Below are positions 61,048 to 64,000 of a stretch of DNA of 64,000 nucleotides, in pieces. Source of the DNA: K189A clade bacterium (lineage in GTDB: Bacteria > Pseudomonadota > Gammaproteobacteria > Pseudomonadales > Azotimanducaceae); NCBI GenBank assembly GCA_902631405.1, contig CACOYI010000003.1, positions 1-64,000 of the forward strand. The letters are read 5' to 3'. Positions within the stretch are counted from its first letter, which is position 1, and each line of letters starts with the position of its first letter. The translations under genes and the position numbers were made by a program. The notes beneath the pieces are model-generated. The model was not told where the DNA came from, did no database searches, and saw nothing but the letters and a program-made list of their open reading frames with translations.

Positions 61048-61157
61048 TGTCCCCTCCTCAGTTCGATGGCTAGTCTACTGGAGAAGTTGAGTGAAGCGAA
61101 GATATGCTGATAATTGACCGTAAATCTGCGAAAGCGGTCGATTGATCAGGAACTGTT

Positions 61158-61844
61158 TTGGAAAACGTAGCCATTGTAATACCCACCAAAATAATTGACT
61201 CGAATCTAGTGTCCTTGCTTGGTCATCTTCTCAGGAGAACGAGTGCAGAGATAGTAGTAGTAAAGACTGATGAATGCTCAGTAGAAGGCTTTTCAAGATT
61301 TCACCGAGAGGCCCAAGTAAGGTTGGTCACTGCTAGAGCCTCAAGAGGTGGACAAATTCGCCAGGGTATTGTTAATTCCGAGAGTTCTTTGATCTGGGTT
61401 CTTCACGCGGACTCTGTAATTGACGACTCAACTATTAAAGCGATTACCGAGATGGCTCGGAGACAGGATGAAGTTTGGGGTCGTTTTAATCTTTCGTTGA
61501 TTCCCAGCACGAGGATGCTTCAGCTCATATCCTTCTTAATTAATTTTAGGTCTCGCAAGACGAAGATATGTACGGGCGACCAGGGGATGTTCTTTCATCG
61601 TTCTCTTATTTGCGCCATTGGCGGCTTTCCAGATCAACCCCTTATGGAAGATGTAGAAGTCTCGAGAAGGTTGAAGCTAGAATATGCAGATCTTTTCTTG
61701 CCTGCAGAACAAATTGTTCAAAGCAGTGGTAAACGCTGGTTAACAAATGGTTACATGAAGACCATTCTTTCGATGTGGAGTTTACGAATTAGGTATTTTT
61801 TAGGTGCTTCTCCCCAGATTTTGTACGACGAATACTATGGGTGA
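61158..61844 (+). CDS. Family 2 glycosyltransferase, TIGR04283-like
   Basis: VAIVIPTKIIDSN..., SRGGQIRQGIVNSESSLIWVLHADSVID, GDQGMFFHRSLICAIGGFPDQPLMEDVEVSRRLK. TTG start. Confidence 0.85.
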   Translation: MENVAIVIPTKIIDSNLVSLLGHLLRRTSAEIVVVKTDECSVEGFSRFHREAQVRLVTARASRGGQIRQGIVNSESSLIWVLHADSVIDDSTIKAITEMARRQDEVWGRFNLSLIPSTRMLQLISFLINFRSRKTKICTGDQGMFFHRSLICAIGGFPDQPLMEDVEVSRRLKLEYADLFLPAEQIVQSSGKRWLTNGYMKTILSMWSLRIRYFLGASPQILYDEYYG

Positions 61845-62454
61845 AGCCAATGTTCACGTCGCTATATTTGCGAAGACGCCAAGACAGGGAGAGGTGAAGA
61901 CTCGCCTGATTCCTGAGCTTGGTGCAGCGGGAGCCTTAAAAGCTCATGTGGAATTACTGCAGAAAACTCTCACGAATCTTTTAAGTGCTTCCGACGCTGC
62001 GCGGTTCGAGCTATGGGTTACAAGCTGCTCTCAGAATATTCAAGATTGTGCTGATCAACACGGCCTAGTTCTTAAGATGCAGTCGGGAGAGAGCCTCGGG
62101 GAGCGAATGAAAAATGCTATGGGTTCGATGTTTGTCAATGGTGCAGACTTAGCCTTCATTGTTGGCAGTGATTGTCCTGAACTTAACTCAGATTATCTTA
62201 GGATGATGATTCACAATTCCTCAGAGCAGGATTTGCTTTTGGCACCGGCTGAAGACGGCGGGTACTGCTTAATCGGTTCTCGTAGTCTTCATTCGGAATT
62301 ATTCTCAGGGATTGAGTGGGGTGAAGCACAAGTCCTTGAGCAAACTCTTTCCAAGGCTGGTGCTCTAGGTTTGAATGTTTATCTAGGACCGACGATATGG
62401 GACGTCGACAGACCGGAAGACTGGCGTCGGTATAAAAAAGATTTTTTTAGCTAG
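61804..62454 (+). CDS. TIGR04282/DUF2064-like glycosyltransferase
   Basis: VAIFAKTPRQGEVKTRLIPELGAAGA, FIVGSDCPELNSDYL, APAEDGGYCLIG, WGEAQVLEQTL, IWDVDRPEDW. Confidence 0.88.
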   Translation: MLLPRFCTTNTMGEANVHVAIFAKTPRQGEVKTRLIPELGAAGALKAHVELLQKTLTNLLSASDAARFELWVTSCSQNIQDCADQHGLVLKMQSGESLGERMKNAMGSMFVNGADLAFIVGSDCPELNSDYLRMMIHNSSEQDLLLAPAEDGGYCLIGSRSLHSELFSGIEWGEAQVLEQTLSKAGALGLNVYLGPTIWDVDRPEDWRRYKKDFFS

Positions 62455-62851
62455 CGCCATTTTCTGCAATTTGATTTATTTTGCCGATCATGGCTCTGAG
62501 ACCATTCCCTCGCGACATAGATAGATGCGCCATTAATCCCAATTCTTCGAAGAGAGTTTCCAAGTCAGTTTCGATGATCTCCGAAGGGCTCAGATTGTTG
62601 ATGGCCACGAGTAGGATTTTTAGCAAACCACGAACAATATGAGCATCGCTGTCGATTTGAAATCGAAGTTTATTGTCTTCGATCGCGTACACTAACCAAA
62701 CCTGACTTTGGCAGCCTCGAATAAGATTTTTCTCGATGCGATAATCGTCGTCCATGTCAGGCAGATCTTTTCCAATCTCTAGGATGAATCTGTATTTGTC
62801 TTCCCAGTCGTCGAAGAACTCGAAGCTTTCCTTTATCTCCGCAAGCTCCAT
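62447..62851 (-). CDS. sufE: Cysteine desulfuration protein SufE
   Basis: FFDDWEDKYRFILEIGKDLPDMDDDYRIEKNLIRGCQSQVWLV. Confidence 0.94.
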   Translation of the reverse strand: MELAEIKESFEFFDDWEDKYRFILEIGKDLPDMDDDYRIEKNLIRGCQSQVWLVYAIEDNKLRFQIDSDAHIVRGLLKILLVAINNLSPSEIIETDLETLFEELGLMAHLSMSRGNGLRAMIGKINQIAENGAS

Positions 62852-63379
62852 TTAAAAAATTCCAAGTTCCAGTTTTGCTGCGTCGGTCATCTTGTCCCTA
62901 GACCACGGAGGATCAAGCACGATCTCCACATCGGTTGACTTTACTCCAGGTACCTCACCGACCCGATCCTTTATTTCTTCTACTAGCACTGGACCCATAC
63001 CACATCCAGGCGACGTAAGCGTCATAGTTATCTTCACACAATCGCTGTCGATCACGGTTTCATATATCAAACCAAGATCTACAATATTTACGGGAATCTC
63101 AGGGTCAAAAACCGACTTTAAAGCTAGATGAACATGTTCTAGGTTCGGCGCGCACTCGTCGTCAGAATAGGGAAGTTGAAGAGGCTCGTAAACCAAGCCT
63201 AGTGCCTCTGCGTCTCTGCCAGCAATACGCGCCATTTTTCCTTGCCAGAGCACGGTGAAGCTGCTCCCAAGCTCTTGAGTTAATGTAACGAATGTATCTT
63301 TCGGGATAAGAAGTGGATCACCAGTTGGAACCAGAAGGGCAGGGCAATCACGTCTGGTGGTGACGACTCTTCTTTCCAA
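62852..63379 (-). CDS. sufT: Putative Fe-S assembly protein SufT (MIP18/DUF59 domain)
   Basis: DPEIPVNIVDLGLIYETV, KITMTLTSPGCGMGPVL, DVEIVLDPPWSRDKMTDAAKLELG. Confidence 0.92.
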   Translation of the reverse strand: MERRVVTTRRDCPALLVPTGDPLLIPKDTFVTLTQELGSSFTVLWQGKMARIAGRDAEALGLVYEPLQLPYSDDECAPNLEHVHLALKSVFDPEIPVNIVDLGLIYETVIDSDCVKITMTLTSPGCGMGPVLVEEIKDRVGEVPGVKSTDVEIVLDPPWSRDKMTDAAKLELGIF

Positions 63380-63393
63380 CAGGCTGGTCTGCT

Positions 63394-63798
63394 CTAAGAC
63401 GCGGCTTCGCTAACAATATCGCCTAATGATTCAATATTGTTGCTGCTAGCATCTTCACCCAAGGAAAAGCTCTCTCCGCAACCGCAGTAGCTAAATGCGT
63501 TGGGGTTTTTAAAAACGATATTGGAATTAAGGCCCTCTATCTCTAGTTCTATGCATGTTCCGCGAACTAATTCGGCCTTATCGGGGCTTACAAGAACACT
63601 AAGATCGTTGGAAACTTCTACAAGTAGATCTTCGTCTTCCGGCGATCGAGTGAAATCTAGGGTGTACATAAAGCCATTGCAGCCGCTTTCCTTGACGCCC
63701 AATCGTATGAATTGAGCTTGCTGGCCTCGCATTTGATTGCGGATAAAATCTTGGGCTGAGCTAGTAATATCTAGTTGAAGTTGGTTGGCCATCATCAT
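63394..63798 (-). CDS. HesB/IscA/SufA-family A-type Fe-S carrier
   Basis: IRLGVKESGCNGFMYTLDF and the C-terminal NPNAFSYCGCGESF Cys pair. Confidence 0.92.
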   Translation of the reverse strand: MMMANQLQLDITSSAQDFIRNQMRGQQAQFIRLGVKESGCNGFMYTLDFTRSPEDEDLLVEVSNDLSVLVSPDKAELVRGTCIELEIEGLNSNIVFKNPNAFSYCGCGESFSLGEDASSNNIESLGDIVSEAAS

Positions 63799-63826
63799 CT
63801 TCAGTTTTCACAGAGAGTAACACGAT

Positions 63827-64000
63827 TTATAAGAAAGTTTGTGCTTTCTCAAGTCCGCTGATCAGGCGATCTCCATCACTGTCATCGTTATATAAACTGA
63901 ACGAAGCCCTAACTGTCCCAGGAATTCCCAGGCGATCCATCAACGGCATGTTGCAATGGTGGCCTGCTCTTAAGGCAATACCTTGTTGATCCAAAAGTGT
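63827..64000 (-). CDS. sufS: SufS-type cysteine desulfurase, C-terminal end only (truncated by window)
   Basis: Read from the minus strand: TLLDQQGIALRAGHHCNMPLMDRLGIPGTVRASFSLYNDDSDGDRLISGLEKAQTFL*, matching the RAGHHC active-site region. Confidence 0.9.
   Translation of the reverse strand, partial: TLLDQQGIALRAGHHCNMPLMDRLGIPGTVRASFSLYNDDSDGDRLISGLEKAQTFL

Noticed and set aside
1-64000. CRISPR array, prophage or rRNA operon
   Set aside because: No regularly spaced direct repeats, phage structural genes or rRNA-like sequence were recognised.

Overview
The window reads as a marine-type proteobacterial chromosome segment, coding-dense throughout. This is inference from gene content; no taxonomic marker was tested. 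From about 1.5 to 30.5 kb there is an accessory, carbohydrate-oriented locus. It holds two GH32 (fructan/sucrose-type) hydrolases, a TonB-dependent receptor, a PfkB sugar kinase, two ADP-ribosylglycohydrolase-fold proteins, two mirrored pairs of exporter-fold ABC half-transporters, an RPH-like dikinase, a PhyH-type dioxygenase, an LLM-type oxidoreductase, an SDR, a phosphoesterase and an esterase. It also holds an uncharacterised 209-aa protein and a transposase-derived protein that appears to have lost catalytic residues. A motif, ATGGGTGAA, recurs in promoter-proximal intergenic DNA in this locus, including a perfect 12-bp inverted repeat, although no canonical transcription factor was recognised there. 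That combination (degenerate transposase homologue, recurring operator-like motif, duplicated ABC pairs, DraG-fold enzymes) is my best candidate for an undescribed system. The rest is mostly housekeeping or catabolic: COQ4-like protein, enoyl-CoA hydratase, M20 peptidase, class I aldolase, oadGAB sodium pump, BisC/TorA-like molybdoenzyme, D-aminoacylase, RidA, an orphan large flagellin with two low-complexity secreted neighbours, a divergent AroA-like protein, two acyl-CoA ligases, a SPOR-DUF5916 protein, a glycosyltransferase pair and a suf cluster cut by the window end. There are two tRNA-Arg genes. All homology calls are by eye from family motifs; no database search was run.
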